Below, in pieces: positions 8,157 to 16,666 of a DNA stretch of 64,000 nucleotides. Numbering within the stretch: position 1 is the stretch's first letter; the number at the start of each line of letters is the position of its first letter. The notes under the pieces were generated by a model. That model made no database searches and was not told where the DNA came from. It saw only the letters and a program-made list of their open reading frames with translations. The stretch is from positions 186,001 to 250,000 of the forward strand of contig JADJFV010000005.1 in NCBI GenBank assembly GCA_016708435.1. Reading direction: 5' to 3'. A program made the translations under genes and the position numbers. The DNA comes from Leptospiraceae bacterium. GTDB taxonomy: Bacteria > Spirochaetota > Leptospiria > Leptospirales > Leptospiraceae.

Positions 8157-8964
8157 AAAAGGTAAACTGAATGTAACATTAATTGGTTCCGGGGGTAGAA
8201 TGGGAGTATCCATTACCCAGGTTTTATCCAAGAGCGCAAACTCTACATTATTCGCCGCAGTGGAGAGAGGCAATTCTCCTCTGATTGGAAAAGATGTTGG
8301 GGTAAATGCCGGTCTTGGAGAGATGGGGAAAGTATACACTGCCAATGTAGAAGACTCTATTGCGGGGGCAGATGTAATCATTGATTTCGGTGCCGCAGAG
8401 AATACAAAAAAAATATTAGAATTAGCGGTAAAGTATCAGAAACCGCTTGTCATTGGAGTTACTGGACTTGACGAAGCATTCTTACAAAGGATTCGAGAAG
8501 CTTCTGTGCAAATTCCAATCTTGCAATCCCCGAATATGTCTGTTGGAGTCAATTTGCTTTTTAAATTGGCTGAGATGACTGCACGTGTTTTGGGAGATGA
8601 GTATGATATTGAAATTCTAGACATTCATCACAGGCACAAAAAAGATTCTCCTTCTGGAACTGCTATGAAATTAAAAGAAGTTTTACTTTCTACACTTGGT
8701 CGCACTGAATCAGATGTAAGCTATGGTCGTCATGGAACTGAATATGGGGAGCGAGATGCAAAAGAGATTACCATTCATTCTATGAGAGCAGGCGAAGTAA
8801 TTGGAGATCATACTGCTTACTTTTTTTCTCCAGATGAACGAATTGAGATTTCTCATAAGGCAAGGGACAGACGCACGTTTGCTGTTGGTGCAGTGAAAGC
8901 GGCGGAGTTTATCTATGAGCAAAAGATTGGCTCTTTTCATATGTTTGATGTCTTAGGAATTTAA
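8149..8964 (+). CDS. dapB: 4-hydroxy-tetrahydrodipicolinate reductase
   Basis: 271 residues. NAD(P)H-dependent reduction of the DapA product on the way to diaminopimelate, which this organism needs for peptidoglycan. The N-terminal nucleotide motif is VTLIGSGGRMGVSI. The catalytic stretch is ILDIHHRHKKDSPSGTAMKL, with the His pair and Lys plus the SGTA motif, and the C-terminal FAVGAVKAAEFI is typical. It overlaps dapA and is followed by cdaA four bases later, so the cyclic di-AMP gene is probably on the same transcript. Confidence 0.97.
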   Translation: MSKKGKLNVTLIGSGGRMGVSITQVLSKSANSTLFAAVERGNSPLIGKDVGVNAGLGEMGKVYTANVEDSIAGADVIIDFGAAENTKKILELAVKYQKPLVIGVTGLDEAFLQRIREASVQIPILQSPNMSVGVNLLFKLAEMTARVLGDEYDIEILDIHHRHKKDSPSGTAMKLKEVLLSTLGRTESDVSYGRHGTEYGERDAKEITIHSMRAGEVIGDHTAYFFSPDERIEISHKARDRRTFAVGAVKAAEFIYEQKIGSFHMFDVLGI

Positions 8965-8968
8965 TAAT

Positions 8969-9772
8969 TTGGATTATCTTCAGTCCTTACTTTACATTGA
9001 TTATAACAACCTATCGCCAATAGCGGTTACGGTTGATATACTCATTGTAAGTTATATTTTCTTTAAAATCTACATCATGCTTCGTAAGACTCGCGGCTTA
9101 CAGCTATTAATCGGTGTAGGTGTATTTTATATCATGGGACTTGTGGCTAGTTACTTTCAGTTAGAATTACTCGATTGGCTCATTGTGAATATAAAACCTG
9201 CCATCATATTTGTTGTCATTGTTTTATTGCAGCCCGAGCTTAGAAGAAATTTGGGCGAGCTTTCGAAGATTCGAATTGTTAAACTATTCTTGTTAAAACC
9301 AAATTATGAATTGGATGAAATAGTAGAAGCGGTCAAGATGATGGCTCTAGATAAAACAGGCTCGATTATTGTCATTGCAAAAGACATTAGCCTAAAAGAC
9401 ATCATAGAGCAATCGGTTCAACTAGATGCAGTGATTTCTTCTAGTTTACTTCTAACTATTTTCAAAAAGAATTCTGCTCTTCACGATGGTGCTGTCATCA
9501 TTGAACAGAATCGTCTCGCATCGGCTTCATCGTATTTGCCGATGAGTAATAGTCTTGGAAATTCTACTCTAGGGGCAAGGCATCGTTCTGCGCTCGGACT
9601 GGCAGAAGAAACAGATGCGGTTGTTATTGTTACATCAGAAGAGACAGGAGAAATTTCTCTTTGCAAAGATGGAGAGATGCATCATCCAATCAAATCATTC
9701 GAATTAAAAAATCAATTGCAGATGCTACTCACTGATAAATATCCCAAGAAAGAAAAAGGGGTGAGCAATTGA
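8969..9772 (+). CDS. cdaA: Membrane diadenylate cyclase (CdaA/DacA type)
   Basis: 267 residues from a TTG start. Makes cyclic di-AMP from two ATP. Three membrane helices fill residues 15-95, followed by the DAC domain with its two hallmark motifs: LHDGAVIIEQNRLASASSYL (DGA) and LGARHRSALGLAEETDAVVI (GxRHRxA). The order cdaA then a YbbR-domain gene is the classic arrangement in which YbbR (CdaR) controls the cyclase. In most bacteria a glmM gene follows; here acpS does. Confidence 0.95.
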   Translation: MDYLQSLLYIDYNNLSPIAVTVDILIVSYIFFKIYIMLRKTRGLQLLIGVGVFYIMGLVASYFQLELLDWLIVNIKPAIIFVVIVLLQPELRRNLGELSKIRIVKLFLLKPNYELDEIVEAVKMMALDKTGSIIVIAKDISLKDIIEQSVQLDAVISSSLLLTIFKKNSALHDGAVIIEQNRLASASSYLPMSNSLGNSTLGARHRSALGLAEETDAVVIVTSEETGEISLCKDGEMHHPIKSFELKNQLQMLLTDKYPKKEKGVSN

Positions 9773-10812
9773 GACTCTTTCATTTTTGGCAAGCAAAGAT
9801 TGGCTCTATATTACTCGCCATTATCTTCTATATGAATTTGCAAAATGCTAAAGTGCTCGTAAAAAATATAAACGTACCCATCGAATACCCTCGATTATCC
9901 GGTAGTCTTTATTATTCTAAGAATAATGAAAAAACTTACCAGATTAAAGTAGAAGGATTTAGAGATTTAGTAAATTATCATTCTCAATTTATGAAAGTAG
10001 TTGTAGATCCAAATGAATTGACTCTTGGAGAAAATCAATACGAAGTGAAAAAGATATGGGGAACTCCTTCGAGTGGAATTAAAGTCACTATGCTCGGACC
10101 CAAGCTTAATATCGGAGTGGATTTACTAGCTTCAAAAACGATGCCCGTTGATATAGCGTTTGATGATGATTTGCCGCAGGGCTATGTCCGGTCTTCTCAT
10201 TCTATAAAGCCTTCCACCATCACAGTGACAGGACCTAAAACAGTCGTTGAAAAAATGTCTAAGTTTGTTTTGCCTACCATTTCTCTTAAAGAGGCAACAG
10301 AATCTTTTACGCGCACGATACGAATTCCAGAGTTTCAAAAAGGTCTGGGGCTTGCTGGAAATATCAAAGAGTTTCAACTTCGTGTTAATATCATTCGTGA
10401 TCTGTCCAACATTGGAGATCAGATCATTGTTCAGTTGCCTGTGAAATGTGAATACTTAGACCCGGCTCTCGATGTAGATTTATCAGTGGAAGAGGTTTCG
10501 ATTAAATTTTCCTCGACTACAAAAGTCAATAGCATTCAAGTGATTCAAGGAATACAGGCGAGCGTTCCATGTAATTATGTTTATGATAGAAAGACAAAAA
10601 AGATTTCTCCTAATTCTCTACCCGTGTTAGCAAAAGTGCGAATTGTAAAATCACCGGATTTGAAGAACATTGAAATTTTAGGAGTGATGCCTGAAAAGAT
10701 TAATCTTCAATACAAAGTAAAGCCTGGAATTTTGGAAAAAGATAAAAAGGATTCACCCACAACCTCGGATGAAGTCTTTTATCCTGAGGATTTACCGGAG
10801 GATAGAAAATGA
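9769..10812 (+). CDS. ybbR: YbbR-domain protein, CdaA regulator-like
   Basis: 347 residues from a TTG whose last bases overlap the cdaA stop (TTGA). One N-terminal membrane helix (IGSILLAIIFYMNLQNAKVL) is followed by three or four YbbR repeats, seen as recurring strands such as YVRSSHSIKPSTITVTGPKT and VDLSVEEVSIKFSS. YbbR/CdaR proteins sit outside the membrane and modulate CdaA. The coupled start supports equal production of both. The end is rich in Asp, Glu and Lys. Confidence 0.88.
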   Translation: MRLFHFWQAKIGSILLAIIFYMNLQNAKVLVKNINVPIEYPRLSGSLYYSKNNEKTYQIKVEGFRDLVNYHSQFMKVVVDPNELTLGENQYEVKKIWGTPSSGIKVTMLGPKLNIGVDLLASKTMPVDIAFDDDLPQGYVRSSHSIKPSTITVTGPKTVVEKMSKFVLPTISLKEATESFTRTIRIPEFQKGLGLAGNIKEFQLRVNIIRDLSNIGDQIIVQLPVKCEYLDPALDVDLSVEEVSIKFSSTTKVNSIQVIQGIQASVPCNYVYDRKTKKISPNSLPVLAKVRIVKSPDLKNIEILGVMPEKINLQYKVKPGILEKDKKDSPTTSDEVFYPEDLPEDRK

Positions 10813-11189
10813 TTCTTTCCGTGGGAAATGATATTGTAGAAAATGGTAGAATTAAAGATACCTTCGATAAATTTGGGGAAAGATTTCTTGAAAAAGTTTT
10901 CTCCAAAGACGAAGTGGAATATTGTCTATCTAAAAAGAATCCAATTCCGCATTTGAGTGCTCGTTTTGCTTGCAAAGAGGCTTTTATCAAGGCAATTGAA
11001 TTGGAAAATGGAAAGGCATTGGAAATGAAAGAAATCGAGTTAAGTGGAAATTTTTTTGGAAAAAAAAATCTTGCATTGCATGGAAAAGCAAGAGAATTAT
11101 TCTTACAAAAGGGATATAATGAAATTTCGGTTTCCATAAGCCATACTGATGAATACGCAACTGCAGTCGTGATACTCTACTGCAAATAG
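10809..11189 (+). CDS. acpS: Holo-[acyl-carrier-protein] synthase
   Basis: 126 residues, the family length. Transfers 4'-phosphopantetheine from CoA to ACP. The two signature motifs are present: SVGNDIVENGRI with the Mg-binding Asp, and LSARFACKEAFIKAIELENG with (F/W)xxKEA. The C-terminal VSISHTDEYATAVVIL is typical. The ATG overlaps the ybbR stop (ATGA), which extends the operon. Confidence 0.95.
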   Translation: MILSVGNDIVENGRIKDTFDKFGERFLEKVFSKDEVEYCLSKKNPIPHLSARFACKEAFIKAIELENGKALEMKEIELSGNFFGKKNLALHGKARELFLQKGYNEISVSISHTDEYATAVVILYCK

Positions 11190-11204
11190 AAAGGGAATGA
11201 CCAT

Positions 11205-11426
11205 ATGATTACAACAGAAATGAAAGAAGTTTTAGTTCACTACAATCAGGGATTAACGCTTTATAAAGATAGAAAGTTCAAAGAAGCCTTGGACAGTTTT
11301 AAGAAAGGCTTAGATATTATACCAGATGATGGTCCATCTTTAATGTATATCAAGAGATGCAAAGAATTTTTAGAAACACCTCCGCCTGCTGATTGGGACG
11401 GAGTTTATATAATGAAAACAAAATAA
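11205..11426 (+). CDS. Small TPR-like protein
   Basis: 73 residues. The first 45 form one helical hairpin of TPR type (LVHYNQGLTLYKDRKFKEAL DSFKKGLDIIPDDGPS), followed by a short tail with a PPP motif and Trp. The last part (YIKRCKEFLETPPPADWDGV) resembles the end of adenylate cyclase or regulator proteins in Leptospira that carry the same tail. There is no enzyme motif. A GGGAATG site precedes the ATG. It sits between acpS and the bactofilin gene; its role is unknown. Confidence 0.75.
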   Translation: MITTEMKEVLVHYNQGLTLYKDRKFKEALDSFKKGLDIIPDDGPSLMYIKRCKEFLETPPPADWDGVYIMKTK

Positions 11427-11443
11427 TCTAGAAGTAAATAATC

Positions 11444-11806
11444 ATGATGAAAAAAAATAATTCTTTTTTAGTTACTGAGCATGGAACGATTTCCACAATT
11501 TTAGGAAGAGATACCTATTTCAATGGAATTCTAACTTTCAAAAAGCCTCTACAAATTTCTGGTGAGTTCGAAGGAGAAATTGTATCGGATGGATTTCTTG
11601 TCATTAGTGAAGGTGCAGTTATTCGTGCTAATATCAAAGCGCATACTGTAGTAGTAGCCGGTCATGTCACAGGAAATGTAATTGCTACAGAGCGTTTGGA
11701 AATGCAGGGAACAGGTAAAGTCGTCGGAAATATCAAGACCGCCAAATTGCAAATAGCCGATGGAGTAGTATTTGACGGCAACTGCGAAATGATCCAAAAG
11801 ACTTGA
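11444..11806 (+). CDS. Bactofilin-family cytoskeletal protein
   Basis: 120 residues. The central beta-helical DUF583 domain is clear: FNGILTFKKPLQISGEFEGE, then repeated short strands (GAVIRANIKAHTVVVAGHVT, GNVIATERLEMQGTGKVVGN). Bactofilins polymerise into membrane-associated filaments; in Leptospira they affect cell helicity. Position just before lptD and a sugar transferase fits a role in envelope shape. Two Met codons start the frame; the first is given. Confidence 0.93.
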   Translation: MMKKNNSFLVTEHGTISTILGRDTYFNGILTFKKPLQISGEFEGEIVSDGFLVISEGAVIRANIKAHTVVVAGHVTGNVIATERLEMQGTGKVVGNIKTAKLQIADGVVFDGNCEMIQKT

Positions 11807-11837
11807 TTCATCCTTCCATCGATTAATAAAATAAAAC

Positions 11838-11877
11838 TGATTACCACGGATGAACACAGATGAACACGGATAAAAGA
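11838..11877. repeat. Dispersed repeat of the ATCGGTGGTAATC type (reverse orientation)
   Basis: GATTACCACGGATGAACACA followed by GATGAACACGGATAAAA is the reverse complement form of the repeats at 7047 and 30418. It lies in the gap between the bactofilin gene and lptD and is not coding. Confidence 0.6.
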
Positions 11878-11972
11878 TTTTGGAGTATTAAAACAATCCG
11901 TATTCATCCATATTTAACTGCGGTAAAAAAAAATCCTGCTTAAATCCGAGAACTATTAATCCCTTTTCATTC

Positions 11973-14900
11973 ATGCAAAATAAATCTGTTTTAAAAAAAT
12001 TTGCTCTCATGGGTAATGCTTATTTACCGCAAAGTGCACTAAGATCACGAAGGTCTTTATTTAGTATACTAAATTCCTTCTTCGTGCTCTCTGTGCCCTT
12101 CGTGGTTAACATCTTTTTGCCTTTGTCGTTTACAAATTTGTATGCGCAGGATACTACAGAATTAATTAAACTGATAACGCCTGATTCCGAAGAAAAGAAA
12201 AAGACAGAAGCGGATACAAATAAAGAACATAGCATCACAGAAACACAAAAGAAACTAATCAGAAAAGTTTTAGACATTCTATCGGATAGAGAAGTAGATG
12301 AATACCTGCGAGCCATGGGACTTAGCACAGAAGGATCTATTTATGCAAAGAGACAAAGACTTCGCGACAGTGTAGTTTCAAAAGATGAGAAGATTAAAGA
12401 AGAGTTGTCGCTTCAACAACAAGAAGCAAATAAAAAGCAGGATTCCTTTGTAATCGAAAATGCAAGTGAAGGCGAATTACTATCTGTTGATAAAACCAAA
12501 TCAGGCGTATTGATTTTACGTGGAAAAGTAAAATTAAAAATAGGGCAGGGGCATTTAATTGCTGACTCGATTTCTGTTGACTCAAAGAAAAATGAAATCT
12601 ATGCAGAGGGTAATGTTGAATTCTTGGATAAATCTCTTACAGTCAAAGGAGAGAAATTTATCTATGATGTGAAGCTAGAGCGCGGTGTGGTATATGACAC
12701 GAAGGCGACACTCTATCCTTCTTTCTTTGTTGGAAAAAAAATCAAGAAGATAGATGAAAATAAATATGTTTTAGACATGGGACACTTCACTGCCTGTGGA
12801 GCGGAAGTTCCTCATTATACGTTCAAAGCCAAGAGAATTGTTTTTTATAATGACAATAGCATAATAGCGACTAACCTCAAATTCCAAGTAGGCGGGACAG
12901 ATCTTTTTTGGATTCCACTTTATTATAGTTCTAATTTGGGAAGTGGTTGGACAACTCAATTTGGTAAGAATCGTTCACAGGGAAGTTTCTTTCAGGGCTC
13001 TTATCAATGGTCTGATCCAACTGCCGTTCCAAGTCTATTCATGCCAGTAGGAAGAAAAGTGAAAGTAGACTTCTTTCAAATTACTGGTCAAGCAGTTGCC
13101 TTTGATTTTTGGAAAACAAGCCCCTGGTTAAATTACAATCTAGAAACAGGATATGCAAATTATAAATACAATCGTTTCGTTGATACCTATGAAAGTAGAT
13201 ATGGAGTTCCCAAAGACCCTATCGGAGATGTGAGTAATGTAGTTACATCCAACCAAGTGGATAAGGGAGATTTATGCGCTTATAACCATGATCCAAATTC
13301 TAAATTGCCCTGTCTTGCGACTGCATCCGATGTATTAAAATCAAATAATGGTTGGAGTAATCCAGTTCGAAATTTCGGAACCTTGCAACAGGATTGGAGT
13401 AAAATCAACTTAAACGCAAATGCGCGTAACAACAATATTGCGGGAGATGGAACTCGTAACTTACAAGTGCGATTTGAAAATTATAGCAATCCAAGATATG
13501 ATTTTGAATTTGGATACCGTTATGAGCCATCGAATACTCTACAATCTCTCTACACTAGACGTCAGCAGAGAAATCCTTTTATCCGTCAGAACACTGTTTG
13601 GTCACTCGATTATACTCAGACACATGGAGACTTAAGTGTAAATATTTCAGCAAGACGTAATTATTCTTTTCTGCCAATTAAGCCACAAGAATATGAAGGA
13701 TTTTTTCCTCTATATGAAGAGTTGCCGCGAACAAGCATTCGTAACTCTTCTCAAGTTGGAACTATTCCCTATTTCTTTGCTCCTGTGTATTGGGATATCA
13801 ATATTAATAACGTAGTAAAGCGTTTTTATTCAAGTCCAGCTAGAAATTCTCAGTCGATTGCAACGGGGGTTATTCCAAATTTGCCCGGTGGAGCTTATCC
13901 ATATGGAGATGCGAAATCAGCAGTCGCAAGAACAGAGATTGAAACAGTTGTCGAGTCTGGTATGAAAACCAATTTGAATTTTGGTGGCTATTTGACATTT
14001 TCCCCATCTGCCTATTATGGCTTTCAAAAATACACGCTCGATATTCCGGGTGGTGTTCAGCAATCTGATCTTTCTCGTGAGAGAGAGTTGCGTAGAAATT
14101 CCTATATCTATACAAGACAGAATCACCGTTTGAGTTACGGTGTGCCTGCACTTCTCTTTTCCTCTACATTTCGTTGGACAGATGGAAGTCGTTCTGAGTT
14201 AACCGAACAGACTCTAATGAGAGGACGCGATAGAGTAAAAGAATTAGAATTTGCTCTAGAGAGTAACGCATTTGAAAATCTAGAATTCTCCGTAAAAACA
14301 ATTCGCGACTTACGAGAATTTGCCCGTGAATACAATCCACAGCCGACTAATCAACAGAGATGGTATTTTACTGTTGCTAGAGCGGCAGTATTCTTTGATT
14401 TCATTGATGGATTTGGAAAGAAAAAAGATACGCTTCTAGAAAAGAGAAGAAGTTTTTACACAGGCATTTTTATAAATAATGATTATGTATATCATACAGC
14501 TCAGCACAGTCCTTTGTATAACAATGCTACTCTCTCTTATAAGATGGGCGGGTTCTCACTTCCATTTATTCGCAATATTAAAAACTTTGAAGTCGGTGGA
14601 ACCTGGTTTCATGTTTTTAAAAATAGTCAGTTAGAACAATTTGGAGTATACGCCGGACAATACAACCAGGCAGGTAGATACAATAATACACGAAGTTCCT
14701 TTTTAGATTCGTATCGTTTTTACATTCAAACAGATTTACAAGTCAGCAGAAATTTTGGATTGGAATTAGAGCTTGATTCCCGTGTCACTCAGCCCTGGAG
14801 ATTTACAGATGAAATTGGACAGAATGCAATCTTTAGAAATGGAACTGACCAGGCTACGATTGATAATTCTTACCAGCAATACACAAGTCCAAATACTTCG

Positions 14901-15266
14901 TTTCAGCAAACAACCATCCAGAGAGATTTGGCAAATGGACTTGGTTTAAATGGAGCACAGGCGAGACAGTCAACAGCATTTAACGTGAACCGCTTTATCT
15001 TTGTTGGAAAATACAATATTCATAATTTCGAGTATCGTCTTGGCTACTCGATGGACTTACGTGCAATTCCGGGTGGAACGTCTTTAGATAGTCTAGTTAC
15101 TTTCTATGATCAGTCAGTATTCTTTTCTATCAACCTACTCAATGTTAACCTCGGACCGGATGAGCCGGCTGCTGCTCAATCAAGAGCAAGAATTTACAGA
15201 TTCAGAAAACGTCCATTGGACAAAGGAATTGGTGGATATTCTGGTGTAACCGCGGAGGGACCTTAA
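11973..15266 (+). CDS. lptD: LPS-assembly outer membrane protein LptD (OstA)
   Basis: 1097 residues. Outer-membrane barrel that inserts LPS with LptE. The signal peptide ends near LYAQ at about residue 59; it is unusually long because a dispersed repeat (12026-12106) is translated within it. A helical region (residues 60-150) precedes an LptA-like beta-jellyroll (GHLIADSISVDSKKNEIYAE, FLDKSLTVKGEKFIYDVK), then a large barrel with many Tyr/Arg-rich strands (NFEFGYR-like, DYTQTHGDLSVNISARRNYS, FEYRLGYSMDLRAIPGG). The stop shares a base with the next start (TAATG). Confidence 0.88.
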   Translation: MQNKSVLKKFALMGNAYLPQSALRSRRSLFSILNSFFVLSVPFVVNIFLPLSFTNLYAQDTTELIKLITPDSEEKKKTEADTNKEHSITETQKKLIRKVLDILSDREVDEYLRAMGLSTEGSIYAKRQRLRDSVVSKDEKIKEELSLQQQEANKKQDSFVIENASEGELLSVDKTKSGVLILRGKVKLKIGQGHLIADSISVDSKKNEIYAEGNVEFLDKSLTVKGEKFIYDVKLERGVVYDTKATLYPSFFVGKKIKKIDENKYVLDMGHFTACGAEVPHYTFKAKRIVFYNDNSIIATNLKFQVGGTDLFWIPLYYSSNLGSGWTTQFGKNRSQGSFFQGSYQWSDPTAVPSLFMPVGRKVKVDFFQITGQAVAFDFWKTSPWLNYNLETGYANYKYNRFVDTYESRYGVPKDPIGDVSNVVTSNQVDKGDLCAYNHDPNSKLPCLATASDVLKSNNGWSNPVRNFGTLQQDWSKINLNANARNNNIAGDGTRNLQVRFENYSNPRYDFEFGYRYEPSNTLQSLYTRRQQRNPFIRQNTVWSLDYTQTHGDLSVNISARRNYSFLPIKPQEYEGFFPLYEELPRTSIRNSSQVGTIPYFFAPVYWDININNVVKRFYSSPARNSQSIATGVIPNLPGGAYPYGDAKSAVARTEIETVVESGMKTNLNFGGYLTFSPSAYYGFQKYTLDIPGGVQQSDLSRERELRRNSYIYTRQNHRLSYGVPALLFSSTFRWTDGSRSELTEQTLMRGRDRVKELEFALESNAFENLEFSVKTIRDLREFAREYNPQPTNQQRWYFTVARAAVFFDFIDGFGKKKDTLLEKRRSFYTGIFINNDYVYHTAQHSPLYNNATLSYKMGGFSLPFIRNIKNFEVGGTWFHVFKNSQLEQFGVYAGQYNQAGRYNNTRSSFLDSYRFYIQTDLQVSRNFGLELELDSRVTQPWRFTDEIGQNAIFRNGTDQATIDNSYQQYTSPNTSFQQTTIQRDLANGLGLNGAQARQSTAFNVNRFIFVGKYNIHNFEYRLGYSMDLRAIPGGTSLDSLVTFYDQSVFFSINLLNVNLGPDEPAAAQSRARIYRFRKRPLDKGIGGYSGVTAEGP
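12026..12106. repeat. CACAGAG-type inverted repeat inside the lptD signal peptide
   Basis: Two imperfect inverted arms, ACCGCAAAGTGCACTAAGAT with CACGAAGG (12026-12053) and CCTTCTTCGTGCTCTCTGTG with CCCTTCGTGGT (12076-12106). It is the same family as the elements at 20127, 27265, 46247 and 52196. Here it is read in frame and supplies the hydrophobic SLFSILNSFFVLSVPFVV stretch. Confidence 0.7.
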
Positions 15267-16666
15267 TGTTAAAAGAAAGAAATCAAACATTCAAATTAAT
15301 GTTTATCGGATTAGATTTAGCCATTTCTTTTTTGGGATTCTGGGCTGCTTTTCTACTTCGCTATTTTTTAGATACTAACTTCTATTTTAATACTACGAAC
15401 TATGTGATACTATCTATTGTTCTATCGGTTACGCAGGTGTTGGCGTTCATATCCATTGACCTATACCATCCAAGACGCGGACTTTCTTTTTTTGATGAAT
15501 TAGTTGTAATTGCAACGGGTGTTGTGTTAAACTTACTATTTATTCTTTCTCTTCTCTTTTTCTTTAGAGGAGAGATTAGAGGAGAAAGTTTTTCTCGTCT
15601 TTTTATCGGATACTATGTTGTAACGAGTATTGTGCTCACGGCGATTATTCATTATGTATTTAGAATTTTCTTGATGAGACTTAGAGAAAGAGGATACAAT
15701 CTCAGAAATGTAATCATCATAGGAACAGGTAAGACCGCCGAACGAATAACAGATGTTATCCAGAACCATAAAATTTACGGTTATAATATTGTAGGATATA
15801 TCAAAAGCATTGCCCGCACAAAATCTAAAGAGGATTTTCCAATCCTTGGGAATCTAAAAGACATTGAAAAAATACTTTCCGGGCAAAGACCGGATATCCT
15901 CATTTACGCAAAAGAATTTGCTGATGGAGAGAACTTACGCGAGATCATTGATATTTGTGATCACGAAAACATTGAGCTAAAAATCATTCCTGAATTCATT
16001 GAGTTTATCGCTGCCAAGGGACGAGTAGAGGGAATGGATGGAGTTCCGATTATTTCGATTCGCGATATTCCAATTCGAATGGGATACAATCGATTTATCA
16101 AACGTTCTTTTGATTTTCTATTTGCTCTTATATTTATTTTAGTGTTCTCGCCTGTTTATATTTTAATTGCTTTTTTGGTTAAGGTTACTTCGGAAGGAGA
16201 TATATTCATTCGTCAGGAAAGAGTTGGACTTGATAATAAGAGTTTTCCCATGTTAAAGTTTCGCACGATGTATACACAGGCGAAGGCAGATTCAGATACT
16301 ATCTGGACTAAAAAAAATGATCCTAGAGTCACACCTGTAGGTGGCGTATTACGCAAATTATCCTTAGATGAGATTCCTCAATTTTTTAATGTGTTAATGG
16401 GAAGTATGTCTGTTGTAGGACCTAGACCGGAAAGACCATTCTTTGTAGAAAAGTTTAAGAATGAACATAGACAATATATGAGACGTCATGCGGTAAAGGC
16501 TGGTATAACTGGCTGGGCGCAAGTGAACGGACTCAGAGGAGACACCTCGATCGAAAAACGAATCGAGGCGGATATTTACTATATCGAAAACTGGTCAATC
16601 TTCTTTGACTTAAAGATAATCCTGCTTACCCCCTTAACCGGACTAATTAACAAGAATGCTTATTAA
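15266..16666 (+). CDS. Polyprenyl-phosphate sugar phosphotransferase (WcaJ/WbaP type)
   Basis: 466 residues. Starts a surface glycan by putting a sugar-1-phosphate on undecaprenyl phosphate at the inner membrane. Four membrane helices in residues 10-130, a Rossmann-like CoA_binding_3 domain (NVIIIGTGKTAERITDVIQN), another helix (FLFALIFILVFSPVYILIAF), then the bacterial sugar transferase domain with QERVGLDNKSFPMLKFRTMY, LDEIPQFFNVLMGSMSVVGP and RPERPFF. The exact sugar cannot be told. It overlaps lptD by one base, linking glycan start with LPS export. Confidence 0.92.
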   Translation: MLKERNQTFKLMFIGLDLAISFLGFWAAFLLRYFLDTNFYFNTTNYVILSIVLSVTQVLAFISIDLYHPRRGLSFFDELVVIATGVVLNLLFILSLLFFFRGEIRGESFSRLFIGYYVVTSIVLTAIIHYVFRIFLMRLRERGYNLRNVIIIGTGKTAERITDVIQNHKIYGYNIVGYIKSIARTKSKEDFPILGNLKDIEKILSGQRPDILIYAKEFADGENLREIIDICDHENIELKIIPEFIEFIAAKGRVEGMDGVPIISIRDIPIRMGYNRFIKRSFDFLFALIFILVFSPVYILIAFLVKVTSEGDIFIRQERVGLDNKSFPMLKFRTMYTQAKADSDTIWTKKNDPRVTPVGGVLRKLSLDEIPQFFNVLMGSMSVVGPRPERPFFVEKFKNEHRQYMRRHAVKAGITGWAQVNGLRGDTSIEKRIEADIYYIENWSIFFDLKIILLTPLTGLINKNAY

